Assembly: GCA_023436515.1 (NCBI GenBank)
Contig: JAEZIV010000182.1
Coordinates: forward strand, 1-6,991
Direction: 5' to 3'
Source of the DNA: Bacillota bacterium
GTDB lineage: Bacteria > Bacillota > Clostridia > Acetivibrionales > DSM-1351
DNA: 6,991 nucleotides
Both the position numbers and the translations under genes were made by a program. Shown piece after piece: positions 1 to 6,960 of this stretch (its first letter is position 1; every line of letters starts with the position of its first letter). The notes below the pieces were generated by a model. It was given only the letters and a program-made list of their open reading frames with translations, was not told the DNA's origin and did not search any database.

Positions 1-207
1 CTGCGTAAAAGGTTTGAGGAAAAGAAGTATAAAGGTGCATTTGACATATTTTACATGCTGGATGGAAAGCTGGAAATTATAAATGAGGATAAAAAAGGTG
101 ACTTGTATGACTCATATACGGCGAAGAATTGGCATTCAATGAAGGGGTCTCTTCTTATGAATCGTTCATACCAATATCGATCTATTGATTGGGAGGAAAC
201 AAAATGA
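1..207 (+). CDS. C-terminal end of a first (upstream) lipoprotein paralogue, cut by the window edge
   Basis: This open frame enters the window at base 1 and stops at TGA 205-207, giving the last 68 residues of a protein. They align without gaps to residues 175-242 of the intact lipoprotein encoded at 308-1036; by hand count 58 of 68 residues are identical. The shared C-terminal block includes FDIFYMLDGKLEIIN, a DSYT motif, a WHSMKG motif and the ending DWEETK. The N-terminus lies outside the window, so a signal peptide cannot be checked and the gene may be whole or truncated. Its stop overlaps the ATG at 204 of the effector remnant (ATGA), the same junction as at 1033-1036 downstream. By analogy with the intact copy it is probably a cell-surface lipoprotein and candidate T7SS immunity protein; that function is inferred. 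Confidence 0.85.
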   Translation: MRKRFEEKKYKGAFDIFYMLDGKLEIINEDKKGDLYDSYTAKNWHSMKGSLLMNRSYQYRSIDWEETK

Positions 208-264
208 GCCAATATAATTCGGAAAACACGCCATATGCAAATGAAGCTGCCTTGGTAAATATTC
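1..264. repeat. Direct repeat, copy 1 (lipoprotein 3' end plus effector 5' end)
   Basis: Bases 1-264 match 830-1093 at a constant offset of 829 with no gaps. By hand count there are 24 mismatches in 264 positions, about 91% identity. The repeat spans the end of the lipoprotein gene, the ribosome-binding site GGGAGG, the ATGA overlap and the first 20 codons of the lipase effector. Similarity ends sharply after the shared ATTC at 261-264. The left end is the window edge, so the true repeat is probably longer. The pattern fits a tandem duplication of a lipoprotein/effector unit followed by loss of most of the first effector copy. Confidence 0.95.
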
Positions 265-308
265 CCGAGCTTTTCCAAATTAATAAGGAAATGAAGGTGA
301 CTGAATAG
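204..308 (+). pseudogene. Remnant of a lipase-effector gene: 20 effector codons joined to a 14-codon foreign tail
   Basis: The frame runs from ATG 204 to TAG 306-308, 34 codons. Residues 1-20 (MSQYNSENTPYANEAALVNI) are identical to the N-terminus of the intact effector at 1033. The three base differences in this stretch are all synonymous. After codon 20 the sequence switches to PELFQINKEMKVTE, which resembles neither residue 21 onward nor the C-terminus of the intact effector. The tail may be the end of another gene that once lay upstream of the next lipoprotein, or the diverged end of the first effector copy. The start still has GGGAGG at 191-196, 7 bases before the ATG. The TAG shares its last base with the GTG start of the next gene, so the short frame could still couple translation. 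No lipase domain remains. A functional small peptide cannot be excluded but nothing suggests one. Confidence 0.8.
294..300 (+). promoter_or_regulatory. Ribosome-binding site deciding the GTG start at 308
   Basis: AAGGTGA at 294-300 lies 7 bases before GTG 308 and resembles the AAGGAGG consensus. It supports the GTG start, which is also needed to give the lipoprotein a complete signal peptide (MKKILC...). The site lies inside the last codons of the effector remnant. Confidence 0.7.
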
Positions 309-1036
309 TGAAAAAAATATTGTGCTTAGTAATATCAATAATAGTAATATCAATAATACTTTTAATGGGAGTGACAGGCTGTATGGAAAGTAAACCAAAA
401 CAGGAAGTAGATATAAAAGCAGAAGTAGAGAAATATCTGAAGGACAAATACAATGAGAATTTTAACGTTACAGGCGTTGGGACGGGAAGCTGGGAAGCTT
501 CCGAGATGGAGATATATGCTAGATCCGAAAGATTTCCGGAATACAAAATAATGATAAGAAGAGGAATGAAAACCGGTGAAATGATAGATAGCTATACAGG
601 TTTCCTGATGAAGGACAAGATTGATAAAATCATGACTGAGCTTATTACCCCCATATATCCCAAAAGTAAGGTGTGGTATTATGCTCCTCTCGCTCCACGA
701 GCTGAAGCCTCTCCGGATATGAGCGTTGAGAGTTATTTGGAGTATGTAAGTAAATATTCTTTTATTTCATTAACCATTTGTGTAAGTGACCCTGAATATA
801 GAACAAATAGGGACGAAAAAGCCGAAGAGCTGCGCAAAAGGTTTGAGGAAAAGAAGTATAAAGGTAGATTTGATATATTTTACATGCTGGATGGAAAGCT
901 GGAAATTATCAATGAGGATAAAAAAAGTGACTTGTTTGATTCATATACGGGGAAGGAATGGCATTCAATGAAGGGAGTTCTCTCTATGAATGATTCATAC
1001 CAATATCGATATACTGATTGGGAGGAAACAAAATGA
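308..1036 (+). CDS. Lipoprotein, candidate immunity protein for the adjacent T7SS lipase
   Basis: The protein has 242 residues and starts at GTG 308. Residues 1-25 are a lipoprotein signal peptide: positive Lys2-Lys3, a hydrophobic core and a VTGC lipobox with Cys25 as the lipidation site. It should be exported by Sec, cleaved by signal peptidase II and anchored outside the membrane, leaving about 218 mature residues. The mature part begins with a charged helix (about residues 33-50, ending EKYLKDKYNENF), followed by mixed alpha/beta sequence; the motif DSYTG occurs twice, near 94 and 211. I do not recognise a named domain with certainty. Its TGA overlaps the effector ATG (ATGA), so the two are probably translationally coupled. 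Known T7SS lipase toxins (S. aureus TslA) are neutralised by surface lipoproteins (TilA); by position and export type this is the obvious immunity candidate. That role is inferred, and a secretion accessory role is the alternative. Confidence 0.85.
   Translation: MKKILCLVISIIVISIILLMGVTGCMESKPKQEVDIKAEVEKYLKDKYNENFNVTGVGTGSWEASEMEIYARSERFPEYKIMIRRGMKTGEMIDSYTGFLMKDKIDKIMTELITPIYPKSKVWYYAPLAPRAEASPDMSVESYLEYVSKYSFISLTICVSDPEYRTNRDEKAEELRKRFEEKKYKGRFDIFYMLDGKLEIINEDKKSDLFDSYTGKEWHSMKGVLSMNDSYQYRYTDWEETK
328..357. repeat. Perfect 15-bp tandem duplication inside the signal-peptide core
   Basis: AGTAATATCAATAAT occurs twice head to tail, at 328-342 and 343-357, without mismatch. The unit is five codons long, so the frame is kept and the hydrophobic core reads VISIIVISII (residues 8-17). 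One unit more or less would lengthen or shorten the core by five residues. Confidence 0.9.
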
Positions 1037-1093
1037 GCCAATATAACTCGGAAAACACACCATATGCAAATGAGGCTGCCTTGGTAAATATTC
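830..1093. repeat. Direct repeat, copy 2 (lipoprotein 3' end plus effector 5' end)
   Basis: This is the downstream partner of bases 1-264, ungapped and about 91% identical by hand count. Here it lies inside intact genes: codons 175-242 of the lipoprotein and codons 1-20 of the effector. Recombination between the two copies would remove 829 bases, including one lipoprotein gene and the effector scar, while leaving a complete lipoprotein/effector junction. Confidence 0.95.
1020..1025 (+). promoter_or_regulatory. Ribosome-binding site deciding the ATG 1033 start of the effector
   Basis: GGGAGG lies 7 bases before ATG 1033. An in-frame TTG at 1018 would add five residues, but it overlaps the ribosome-binding site itself and has none of its own. 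The upstream repeat copy keeps the same GGGAGG (191-196) and ATG (204). ATG 1033 is therefore the better start. Confidence 0.8.
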
Positions 1094-3003
1094 TGATGTA
1101 TATGGATATGGAGGATGTAGGGATTCTAGATGGCTATAAATTGAGTACAATAGTGGATGAACTTGCTAATATTTACGACTATCCCGAGTGCGACGTGACC
1201 GGATATTATAAGTATCTTGATGCACATGAAGAAGGGTCTGAGGAAGACTACAGGGACAGGCAGCGACAATACAGAGTCCTTGCCAATGCCTGTAAAAATA
1301 ATCCAAGATTTGCTAATTTAACAATTGATAAGCAAAGCAATTTAACAGGTGACTATAAGGAAGGCGGGCTTGAAGCCGCAGTGTTTAAAGGTGCGGGAGG
1401 CTATACGATTTTTGCATACAGAGGTACCGGTGCGGGTGAGTGGATTGATAATGGTCAGGGCCTTGGAGGAATAGAGATAACTTCAGACCAGCAGGAAGAG
1501 GCAAAAAAATATTTTGACAAAGTTATTGGTGAAATGGAGGCGGAGGATAAAAATCTGCAGGTTATAGTAACCGGACATTCCAAGGGCGGCAATAAAGCAC
1601 AATTTGTTACAATTAATTCTGAATACAAGGACTTAATTAAATATTGTTATAACTTTGATGGACAAGGTATGTCACCTGAGGCGATAGAGGATTTTAAGAA
1701 AAAATATGGCGAAGAAGAATACTTAAAAGCTATAAATAAAATGTATGGCTTTTATGCCGACAATGACTTTGTGAATGGTCTAGGTGTTTCAATCATTCCA
1801 GAGAATCATATTACATATTTCAAGTGCACATTAGTTAATTCTATAAAGGATTTTCAAAAATACCATTTCCCTGACGGATATATAAATGATGACGGGTCTT
1901 TTAGTGATACTTGTGCCCAAGGAGAATGGTCAAAGCTTATTGAAAATATTTCCGAGGATATTATGTGTCTATCCCCTTTAGTTCGTTCAAGGATTACTGC
2001 TGCTGTTATGGGGGTTGCCCAAGATAAGCTCGGTAATAAAACTCCTGTCAATGGTGATAGAGTCACAGAAGCAGACTATAGATTAGGTACTTTATATGGA
2101 TTAGCTTTAGTTTTACCTGAGATAGTAACGGAGGATATCCCGAAAGTTGCCCGCAATGTTGTCTTTGAGAAAACAAGTGAATTAATAGGCTTTATTATTA
2201 ATAACATAATAAATGCTGCAAATTCTTTGATGGACTATGCTGTGGACCTAGCTAATGTACTAAAAAAATTAGCATCAGATATCATAAATGGCTTCAATAA
2301 ATTCATGGCTTGGATATTGGGCCAATTAAAGGAATTTGGAAAAGATGCAATTGAGTTTATGGGCGCAGGCTTTTCTATCAACGGACCTCTAAAGCTGAAA
2401 TTGGCAGGTGCTTCTGCAGGATTCGCGTTTGCGGTTGCGAAGAGGATAGATGCAGTAGTAGGTGATATACAAAAGCTGGCGCCAACTTCGTGGGATACTC
2501 TGGTAGATAAAGTGTCAAAAAGTACAAGTGATGTATCGAAAGCAACCAAGGAATACCTTGAAAAGGGTAAAAAGCAATTTACAAATGGAGTAAACGCATG
2601 TATTTCCGCTGTAGAAAACTGTGTAAATAACTCTGTATTTGGCAGAAATGGGTTAGGCATAACCCGAAAAATACTCAGTGGGTTGATGGATAAATTAAGT
2701 GTGGATGTTGATAGATTATCATATTTACAAGCCAAAATGAGAACCTATGAGAGTAATATGGGGAAAATGATCAGTACCATTGTAAATGAAGCAAATAAAG
2801 TTGTCTCGCCGGTGGGTAAGGAATATAGTGAATACAATGTTCAACAACAAATCCGTGCTATAAATATGATTTGTGAGGAGATTAAAAGAAAACATGAGAG
2901 GATTTGTAATATTCTTATAATCAAAGCTAAAGGGCTGGAAGATACCGCTAAAAGTTATAAGCAATTAGAGTACCAATTTTATAAAGACTGCTATGGATTA
3001 TAA
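1033..3003 (+). CDS. T7SS-linked lipase effector, TslA-like: N-terminal Mbeg1-like hydrolase, C-terminal helical region
   Basis: The protein has 656 residues from ATG 1033. Residues about 10-300 match the Mbeg1-like (DUF2974) alpha/beta-hydrolase pattern: AYRGTG (128-133) followed by EWIDNGQGL, then the nucleophile elbow VTGHSKGGNKA with Ser183. Asp243 or Asp245 and His278 (before a DGYINDDGSF stretch) are the best candidates for the other triad members. From about 340 to the end it is mostly helical, with apolar stretches near 383-400 and 454-470 and a charged helical C-terminus containing YKQLE (642-646), a YxxxE pattern as in T7SS signals. There is no Sec signal peptide. S. aureus TslA has the same order: lipase first, LXG-like targeting domain last. 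The neighbours, a lipoprotein overlapping the start and essC 42 bases downstream, support T7SS export of a (phospho)lipase toxin. Substrate and export are inferred. It has 11 cysteines, unusual for an exported protein but plausible in an anaerobe. Confidence 0.85.
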   Translation: MSQYNSENTPYANEAALVNILMYMDMEDVGILDGYKLSTIVDELANIYDYPECDVTGYYKYLDAHEEGSEEDYRDRQRQYRVLANACKNNPRFANLTIDKQSNLTGDYKEGGLEAAVFKGAGGYTIFAYRGTGAGEWIDNGQGLGGIEITSDQQEEAKKYFDKVIGEMEAEDKNLQVIVTGHSKGGNKAQFVTINSEYKDLIKYCYNFDGQGMSPEAIEDFKKKYGEEEYLKAINKMYGFYADNDFVNGLGVSIIPENHITYFKCTLVNSIKDFQKYHFPDGYINDDGSFSDTCAQGEWSKLIENISEDIMCLSPLVRSRITAAVMGVAQDKLGNKTPVNGDRVTEADYRLGTLYGLALVLPEIVTEDIPKVARNVVFEKTSELIGFIINNIINAANSLMDYAVDLANVLKKLASDIINGFNKFMAWILGQLKEFGKDAIEFMGAGFSINGPLKLKLAGASAGFAFAVAKRIDAVVGDIQKLAPTSWDTLVDKVSKSTSDVSKATKEYLEKGKKQFTNGVNACISAVENCVNNSVFGRNGLGITRKILSGLMDKLSVDVDRLSYLQAKMRTYESNMGKMISTIVNEANKVVSPVGKEYSEYNVQQQIRAINMICEEIKRKHERICNILIIKAKGLEDTAKSYKQLEYQFYKDCYGL

Positions 3004-3045
3004 GTTTATGTTTTATGAAAAAACTTAATCGAGAAAAGGAATATT
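3004..3045 (+). other. Short gap between effector and essC, without terminator
   Basis: These 42 AT-rich bases contain no convincing hairpin followed by a T run, so read-through from the effector gene into essC is expected. The AAAAGGA at 3034-3040 is the likely ribosome-binding site for essC. It is 5 bases from ATG 3046 and 8 bases from the adjacent in-frame ATG 3049, so either could be used; the difference is one residue. Confidence 0.6.
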
Positions 3046-6000
3046 ATGATGAATAAAGTTAATGAATTTAGTAGGCAGCCAAGATTTTTGCCCGAGCTAC
3101 CTTGTGGGGAGATTGAAATACAAAATCCGCCAAGTATAAGTGATAAACCTGAAATACAATGGGGAACAATGATGCTTCCTCCCGCAGTCATGTTAATAAT
3201 TACTGTAATTATTTCTCTAAGCTCAAAATCATCATACATGTTTTTATCTGTTGCTACAACAATTATGACATTAGTAGTTTCAGTTTCGGCCGCCACAAAT
3301 CAATTAAAAAAATATAAAAAAAATAAGACTTTACGAGAAAAAAAGTATATGCAGTACATAGCTGATGTCAGGGCAGAGCTGACTATATCAAGTGAAAAGC
3401 AGGTTAAGGCACTCAATGAGATGCATCCGGAGCCTAAAATATGTATTCAGCGCATAAAAAACGTAGACAGCAAGCTATGGGAGAAAACCCGTTCATACAA
3501 TGATTTTCTCTCACTTAGAATAGGTGTAGGTAGTGTGACCTCCTTTGTTAAGGTTAATTATTCAAAACAGCAGATGCAACTAGAAACTGATCCTTTCGCT
3601 AGCGAACCTGAGAAAATCGGATTGGAATTTAGCAGAGTTAAGAATGTACCGGTATGTATCAATCTTATTTCATCTGAGATTTGCGGATTATCAGGCAGCA
3701 TTGATAAGACTACAGAAATATTGCGACTAGCGGTATTGCAAATTATTACACATCATGGGTATGACGATGTAAAGCTGGTATTTTTGCTTAAGGACAACCA
3801 ATTAACTAATTGGGAATTCGTTAAGCATATTCCCCATGTTTGGAATGATGATTTTACAACCAGATACATTATGTGCGGAAAAACAATAGCCCATGAAACT
3901 CTGAATGAGCTTTATGAGATGTTAAAGCTTCGAGAAATGGATAAAAGCAAAGGCCTGCAAAATAGTACACAATTAACTCATTACGTTTTTATTGTACAAG
4001 ACCAGGGTTTGCTGGAGAATGAAGCGATAGCAAAATATTTATATAACTGCCACTCTGATATTGGTGTATCCTCAGTGTTCATTGCAGAAAGTCAATCATA
4101 CTTACCCATGAATTGTAAAACTGTAATCAATTATCAGGATAAAAATGCTGAATATGCTAATAAAGTGACTGGTGAAAAATCAACAATTATAGTAGACACC
4201 ATTAATCTCCCGGAGCTGGAGCTTGAGGTACGAAGACTTTGTCCCCTGAGAATTAAGTCATCTAGTGCCAGCTTCTCCTTACCTAAATCAATTACTTTAC
4301 TTCAAATGCTCAATGTTGATAAGGTTGAGAATGTTGATGTGGCAGCCCGTTGGAAGAGGAATCGGACATACAGGGGATTAAGTGTTCCTATAGGAGCAAG
4401 AGTAGGGGAAGAGCTTTTTTATTTGGATATGCATGCGTTCGAAACAAGTCATGGACCCCATGGTTTGGTAGCAGGCACTACCGGGTCCGGAAAAAGTGAA
4501 TTGCTGCAGTCTATAATTATTTCTCTTGCTATAAATTTTCATCCCCACGACTTATGCTTTGTCTTAATTGACTATAAGGGTGGTGGTATGGCTGATGTAT
4601 TTAAAGGCATGCCACATTTGGTAGGTACAATAACTAATCTGGGTGGAAATCAAACTACACGCGCACTGCTCTCGATAAAGAGCGAACTTCAAAGAAGACA
4701 AAGAATATTTGCGGAATATGAGGTAAATAACATAGACAAATACCAGAAGCTCTATCATAACGGAGGAGCTAAAGAGCCGATTCCGCACTTGGTTATGATT
4801 GCTGATGAATTTGCAGAGTTAAAAGCAGAACAACCTGATTTTATGAAAGAATTAGTTAGTACCGCCCGCGTTGGAAGAAGCTTAGGGGTTCACTTGATTT
4901 TGGCAACACAGAAGCCCGCAGGCGTTGTTGACGACCAAATATGGAGTAACTCAAGGTTTAAAATATGCCTGAAGGTTCAGGAAGAGGCCGATAGTAAGGA
5001 TGTTATAAAAAGACCGGATGCTGCAAGAATTAAGGAGCCTGGGCGCGCTTATATCCAAGTTGGTAATGATGAGATTTTTGAGCTTTTTCAATCAACCTGG
5101 TCTGGTGCAGATTATGATCCAAATGGCTTATTAATGGCTGACAAGAGTTCTAAAAAGAAAATATTTAAAATATCTCTAAATGGCAAAAAAACAAAGCTAT
5201 ACCCAATGAATGAAGAAAAAATTGTAAGCGTTGAGCTCACTTCACAGCTTAAAGCGATGGTTGAGTATATCGGTGTTCAATCAAAAGTGAATCAAATTGA
5301 CCCCTTGAAGGGGCCTTGGTTTCCACCTCTTCCTGAGAGGCTATATTTGGACGAGGTTAATGGGGAAGCGGGTTTTAATTATCAGACTGGAGCTTGGGAT
5401 AAGGGTAATAATGATTTAATAGCAAAAATCGGACTTCTGGACAATCCAAGAGAGCAATCACAGGCTCCCTGCGAAATAGATTTTTTACGAGATGGACACT
5501 TAATTATTTATGGGTCTGCTTCAACGGGAAAGACCTATTTAATTCAAACAATAATCATGTCCTTAGCAAACAGATACTCTACAAAGGATGTAAACATATA
5601 CATAATGGATTTTGGTGGGACATCGTTAAAGAAATTTGAGAGACTTGCCCATTGTGGTGGAGTAATGACAATAGAACAGGAATCAAAAATTAGCCAATTT
5701 ATGCTTTTCATTTTTAGAATTATGAATGAAAGGAAGCAAATATTTGAAAGAAAGAGAAGTGAGAATTTTAGTGATTATAAAGTAAGCTTTAAAGATGAGC
5801 CTTTGCCTGCGATATTTATATTTATTGACAACTACTATGCTTTGTCTGAAACCTATGACATGGTTGATGAACAGATGATGCTTATAGCTCGAGAGGGCAC
5901 AAAATATGGAATTTTTCTGACTGCGACGGTCTCTAATACGACATTAGTTAGATACAAGTTTTCTATTAATTTTAAGATGGCAATAACCTTTCAATTAACA

Positions 6001-6960
6001 GAAAAAGGAGAATATGATTCTATTGTGGGTAGAACTGAGGGTATGGAGCCCGCAAATATACCTGGAAGAGCATTAATAAGGAATAAGCCTCCATGCGAGG
6101 TGCATATATGTTTACCGGAGTTTAAAGATAAAGGTATTGATAAATTGCTTGATATATTTGAAGAGTATACAGAGAATGGCATAATTGAGAAAGCTCAACT
6201 GATACCACAAATGCCTTCAAGAATAGATATAAATGAGATTAATGTCAATACAGATAAGCTGGCTATTGGACTAAACGATAATGACCTTCAGCGAGTTCTG
6301 GTGGATGTTTCTGTTACACCGGCGCTGATAGTTACCGGAAATCCTATGTCCGGAAAGAGCACAGTTATTGTTTCGTGGATCAATGCTCTATCTCAAAAGC
6401 TTGGTGAAGGTAACTTGAAGGTCTACGCTCTGGACTCAAATTCAATGGGCATTTTCCCGCTTATGAAGTTACCCTTTGTAAGAGATATTTCGGCTCAAAC
6501 AGATATGAATGAATTTGTAGATGAATTAGTAGAAGAAATTGAAGACCGCAGAAATCAGGTGAGGGAAGTCAGAACATCCAATGGAGATATAGATGCTTTA
6601 AAAGCCTCTTGGCCACAGATAGTTTATGTTATTGATAAATTAAGTGAATTAACCTCTAGCGATAATTATAAGCTAAAGGAACTACTTGAGAGAATAATAA
6701 GATACGAAAGAAATCTAAAAATATCGGTTATTGCATCAGATAATACTTCAGAAATCGAAGGGAATTGGGACAGTCTGGCTAAGGTCATTAAAGATGAACA
6801 AACAGGATTATTGTTAGGAAGTATAAAAGACCAAAGCCTATTCAGTGTAAAATATCCATATGGTTCAACTGAGAAAGAGCTTGAGCTGGGGGATGGTTAT
6901 TTGGTTACAAAGAGTAAGTATTCGGGTATACGATGTGCTATAATTCCAGAGCTTATTTAA
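3046..6960 (+). CDS. essC: EssC/EccC-type FtsK/SpoIIIE ATPase, motor of the type VII secretion system, lacking FHA domains
   Basis: The protein has 1304 residues. It opens with the EccC/EssC signature PRFLPELPCGEIEIQNPP (12-29), then two transmembrane segments (about 42-59 and 64-83), then a large cytoplasmic part that powers substrate export. Residues about 100-420 form the stalk and degenerate D0 region. D1 has Walker A GTTGSGKS (477-484) and Walker B LVMIADE with Asp587-Glu588, followed by ATQKP and an arginine-rich ARVGRSLG stretch; it looks catalytically complete. A PWFPPLP linker (757-763) leads to D2, with Walker A GSASTGKT (823-830) but IDN (Asp928-Asn929) for Walker B. D3 has GNPMSGKS (1098-1105) and IDK (Asp1197-Lys1198). 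D2 and D3 probably bind nucleotide without efficient hydrolysis, as is usual in this family. S. aureus and Bacillus EssC are near 1480-1500 residues because of two N-terminal FHA domains, absent here; no coding room exists upstream. Family assignment is secure. Confidence 0.96.
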   Translation: MMNKVNEFSRQPRFLPELPCGEIEIQNPPSISDKPEIQWGTMMLPPAVMLIITVIISLSSKSSYMFLSVATTIMTLVVSVSAATNQLKKYKKNKTLREKKYMQYIADVRAELTISSEKQVKALNEMHPEPKICIQRIKNVDSKLWEKTRSYNDFLSLRIGVGSVTSFVKVNYSKQQMQLETDPFASEPEKIGLEFSRVKNVPVCINLISSEICGLSGSIDKTTEILRLAVLQIITHHGYDDVKLVFLLKDNQLTNWEFVKHIPHVWNDDFTTRYIMCGKTIAHETLNELYEMLKLREMDKSKGLQNSTQLTHYVFIVQDQGLLENEAIAKYLYNCHSDIGVSSVFIAESQSYLPMNCKTVINYQDKNAEYANKVTGEKSTIIVDTINLPELELEVRRLCPLRIKSSSASFSLPKSITLLQMLNVDKVENVDVAARWKRNRTYRGLSVPIGARVGEELFYLDMHAFETSHGPHGLVAGTTGSGKSELLQSIIISLAINFHPHDLCFVLIDYKGGGMADVFKGMPHLVGTITNLGGNQTTRALLSIKSELQRRQRIFAEYEVNNIDKYQKLYHNGGAKEPIPHLVMIADEFAELKAEQPDFMKELVSTARVGRSLGVHLILATQKPAGVVDDQIWSNSRFKICLKVQEEADSKDVIKRPDAARIKEPGRAYIQVGNDEIFELFQSTWSGADYDPNGLLMADKSSKKKIFKISLNGKKTKLYPMNEEKIVSVELTSQLKAMVEYIGVQSKVNQIDPLKGPWFPPLPERLYLDEVNGEAGFNYQTGAWDKGNNDLIAKIGLLDNPREQSQAPCEIDFLRDGHLIIYGSASTGKTYLIQTIIMSLANRYSTKDVNIYIMDFGGTSLKKFERLAHCGGVMTIEQESKISQFMLFIFRIMNERKQIFERKRSENFSDYKVSFKDEPLPAIFIFIDNYYALSETYDMVDEQMMLIAREGTKYGIFLTATVSNTTLVRYKFSINFKMAITFQLTEKGEYDSIVGRTEGMEPANIPGRALIRNKPPCEVHICLPEFKDKGIDKLLDIFEEYTENGIIEKAQLIPQMPSRIDINEINVNTDKLAIGLNDNDLQRVLVDVSVTPALIVTGNPMSGKSTVIVSWINALSQKLGEGNLKVYALDSNSMGIFPLMKLPFVRDISAQTDMNEFVDELVEEIEDRRNQVREVRTSNGDIDALKASWPQIVYVIDKLSELTSSDNYKLKELLERIIRYERNLKISVIASDNTSEIEGNWDSLAKVIKDEQTGLLLGSIKDQSLFSVKYPYGSTEKELELGDGYLVTKSKYSGIRCAIIPELI

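Noticed and set aside
263..269. TCCCGAG at the scar junction also occurs, in the same frame (Pro-Glu), at 1182-1188 of the intact effector, suggesting a simple internal deletion
   Set aside because: The match is only seven bases and the sequence beyond it is unrelated, so the tail is not the continuation of the intact effector.
51..546. Two opposite-strand frames of 115 and 88 codons near the left end
   Set aside because: They cross the repeat and the genuine lipoprotein frames, their hydrophobic residues mirror AT-rich coding sequence, and the + strand frames are supported by the repeat and the lipobox.
1018..1032. TTG start five codons upstream for the effector
   Set aside because: The TTG overlaps the GGGAGG ribosome-binding site and has no site of its own, while ATG 1033 is well placed and is conserved in the upstream repeat copy.
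2235..2735. Open frame of 166 codons on the opposite strand
   Set aside because: It lies entirely within the effector gene, has no ribosome-binding site or recognisable domain, and fits a shadow of the + strand reading frame.
3008..3028. Seven-codon frame (ATG to TAA) in the gap before essC
   Set aside because: There is no ribosome-binding site and the length is within chance expectation.
5301..5313. Inverted repeat CCCCTTGAAGGGG, a possible terminator or operator
   Set aside because: It has a one-base centre that cannot form a normal loop, no T run follows, and it lies within the conserved linker of essC between D1 and D2.
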